From Clostridium sp. DL-VIII (GTDB lineage Bacteria; Bacillota; Clostridia; Clostridiales; Clostridiaceae), in assembly GCF_000230835.1 (NCBI RefSeq), contig NZ_CM001240.1, positions 4,862,779 to 4,926,778 on the forward strand: 64,000 nucleotides of DNA. The letters are read 5' to 3'. The notes under the pieces are model-generated. The model made no database searches, was not told the DNA's origin, and saw only the letters and a list, made by a program, of their open reading frames with translations. Positions 63,287 to 64,000 of this stretch are shown one piece after another; positions within the stretch are counted from its first letter, which is position 1; every line of letters begins with the position of its first letter. The translations under genes and the position numbers were made by a program.

Positions 63287-64000
63287 CTAATCCTGCAAAA
63301 AGCCTGTTAATGGTGAAGATGCTGCTGCACCTCTATCAAGCACACGGCCTAAACCAGAAAGATACGCTGCACGGCCTGCTTCTATAGCTTGTCTAAAAGC
63401 GCCTGCCATAGCTGGAATATCACCCGCTGTTGCAATAGCAGTATTAGCCATAACAGCTGCAACTCCCATTTCCATTGCTTCACAAGCCTGAGATGGACGT
63501 CCAATTCCCGCATCAACTATAATTGGAAGATCAATTTCATCTACTAATATTTTAATAAAATCTTTTGTAGCTAATCCTCTATTAGAACCAATTGGTGATG
63601 CAAGGGGCATAATACATGCAGCTCCAGCGTTAACTAAATCACGAGCTACATTTAAATCTGCATGCATATAAGGCATTACTATAAAGCCTTCTTTTGCAAG
63701 GATTTCTGTTGCCTTAATTGTCTCATAATTATCTGGAAGCAGATATTTTGAGTCGCGAATAATTTCAACCTTGACAAAATTCCCACAGCTCATTTCTCTA
63801 GCAAGTCTTGCAATTCTAACAGCTTCTTCTGCATTTCTAGCTCCAGAGGTATTTGGAAGTAAAGTTACTCCTTTTGGAATATAATCTAAAATATTCTCTC
63901 CTCCATTTGTATTCGCGCGTCTTAATGCTAAAGTAATTATCTGTGCACCAGCATTTTCTACTGCCGCCTTAATTAACTCCAAATTATATTTTCCAGAACC
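63287..64000 (-). CDS. thiG: Thiazole synthase ThiG (5' end beyond window)
   Basis: 237 residues are visible, continuing in frame past 64000 ([20 protein letters not shown]). A typical ThiG has about 256, so roughly 20 are missing. TIM-barrel marks: [48 protein letters not shown] with the active-site Lys, [13 protein letters not shown], and [20 protein letters not shown]. It joins dehydroglycine, DXP and ThiS-thiocarboxylate into the thiazole phosphate. A TTG at 63982 is internal, not the start. Confidence 0.96.
   Translation of the reverse strand, partial: GSGKYNLELIKAAVENAGAQIITLALRRANTNGGENILDYIPKGVTLLPNTSGARNAEEAVRIARLAREMSCGNFVKVEIIRDSKYLLPDNYETIKATEILAKEGFIVMPYMHADLNVARDLVNAGAACIMPLASPIGSNRGLATKDFIKILVDEIDLPIIVDAGIGRPSQACEAMEMGVAAVMANTAIATAGDIPAMAGAFRQAIEAGRAAYLSGLGRVLDRGAAASSPLTGFLQD

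Overview
The window is AT-rich, Gram-positive-style DNA with strong purine-rich ribosome binding sites. Its gene content is clostridial: a FabV-type enoyl reductase, a ykkC riboswitch, a secreted GH16 lichenase, c-di-GMP enzymes, ThiGH, a type I-B CRISPR system with a clostridial repeat, and BotR/UviA-size sigma factors. The best guess is a solventogenic Clostridium of the C. beijerinckii group. That is inference, because no rRNA or other species marker is present, and no tRNA or rRNA gene was seen.

Layout. 1-13.8 kb is ordinary chromosome, mostly on the minus strand: the fabV start, a lichenase, a methyltransferase-marR operon with palindromic operator, flavodoxin, HAD phosphatases, a guanidine-type (ykkC) riboswitch controlling an ACT-domain gene, a TetR/MFS efflux pair with matching operator boxes, two glutathione peroxidases, a WYL regulator, a nitroreductase and a peptidase S51. 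13.8-39.3 kb is an accessory/defence region. It holds three paralogous AAA-ATPase-like/PD-(D/E)XK proteins (two with damaged nuclease motifs), a full-length and a truncated copy of a HicA-like-domain gene, a cell-wall-binding-repeat protein with a candidate toxin C-terminus next to a TPR candidate immunity gene, and a complete type I-B CRISPR-Cas locus. That locus is a WYL regulator, cas6-cas8b-cas7-cas5-cas3-cas4-cas1-cas2, a leader, and 27 repeats with 26 spacers. It is bracketed by orphan repeats of a different CRISPR family. Several decayed gene pieces lie between these genes (AraC, phage replisome organizer, transposase).

39.3-48.9 kb contains a small membrane protein with presenilin-type aspartyl-protease signatures, a chemotaxis receptor, an intact IS66-family element with a target-site duplication and an extra passenger ORF, a flavin reductase/PucR pair, and a stand-alone phage replisome-organizer-like gene. 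48.9-58.5 kb holds an isomerase/hydroxyacid dehydrogenase/MFS operon divergent from a LysR regulator, then two c-di-GMP signalling proteins. 58.9-64 kb holds a XRE regulator, a tRNA-dihydrouridine synthase, an acetyltransferase, a small sigma-like factor and thiGH running off the end.

The most striking observations are: the presenilin-like GxGD protein; the riboswitch-ACT pairing with a visible terminator switch; a palindromic MITE-like family whose copies sit between TTA duplications, one of them inserted in a decayed diguanylate cyclase copy; CRISPR spacers that translate to terminase-like peptides; the remains of a second CRISPR family flanking the active one; and the toxin/immunity pair.
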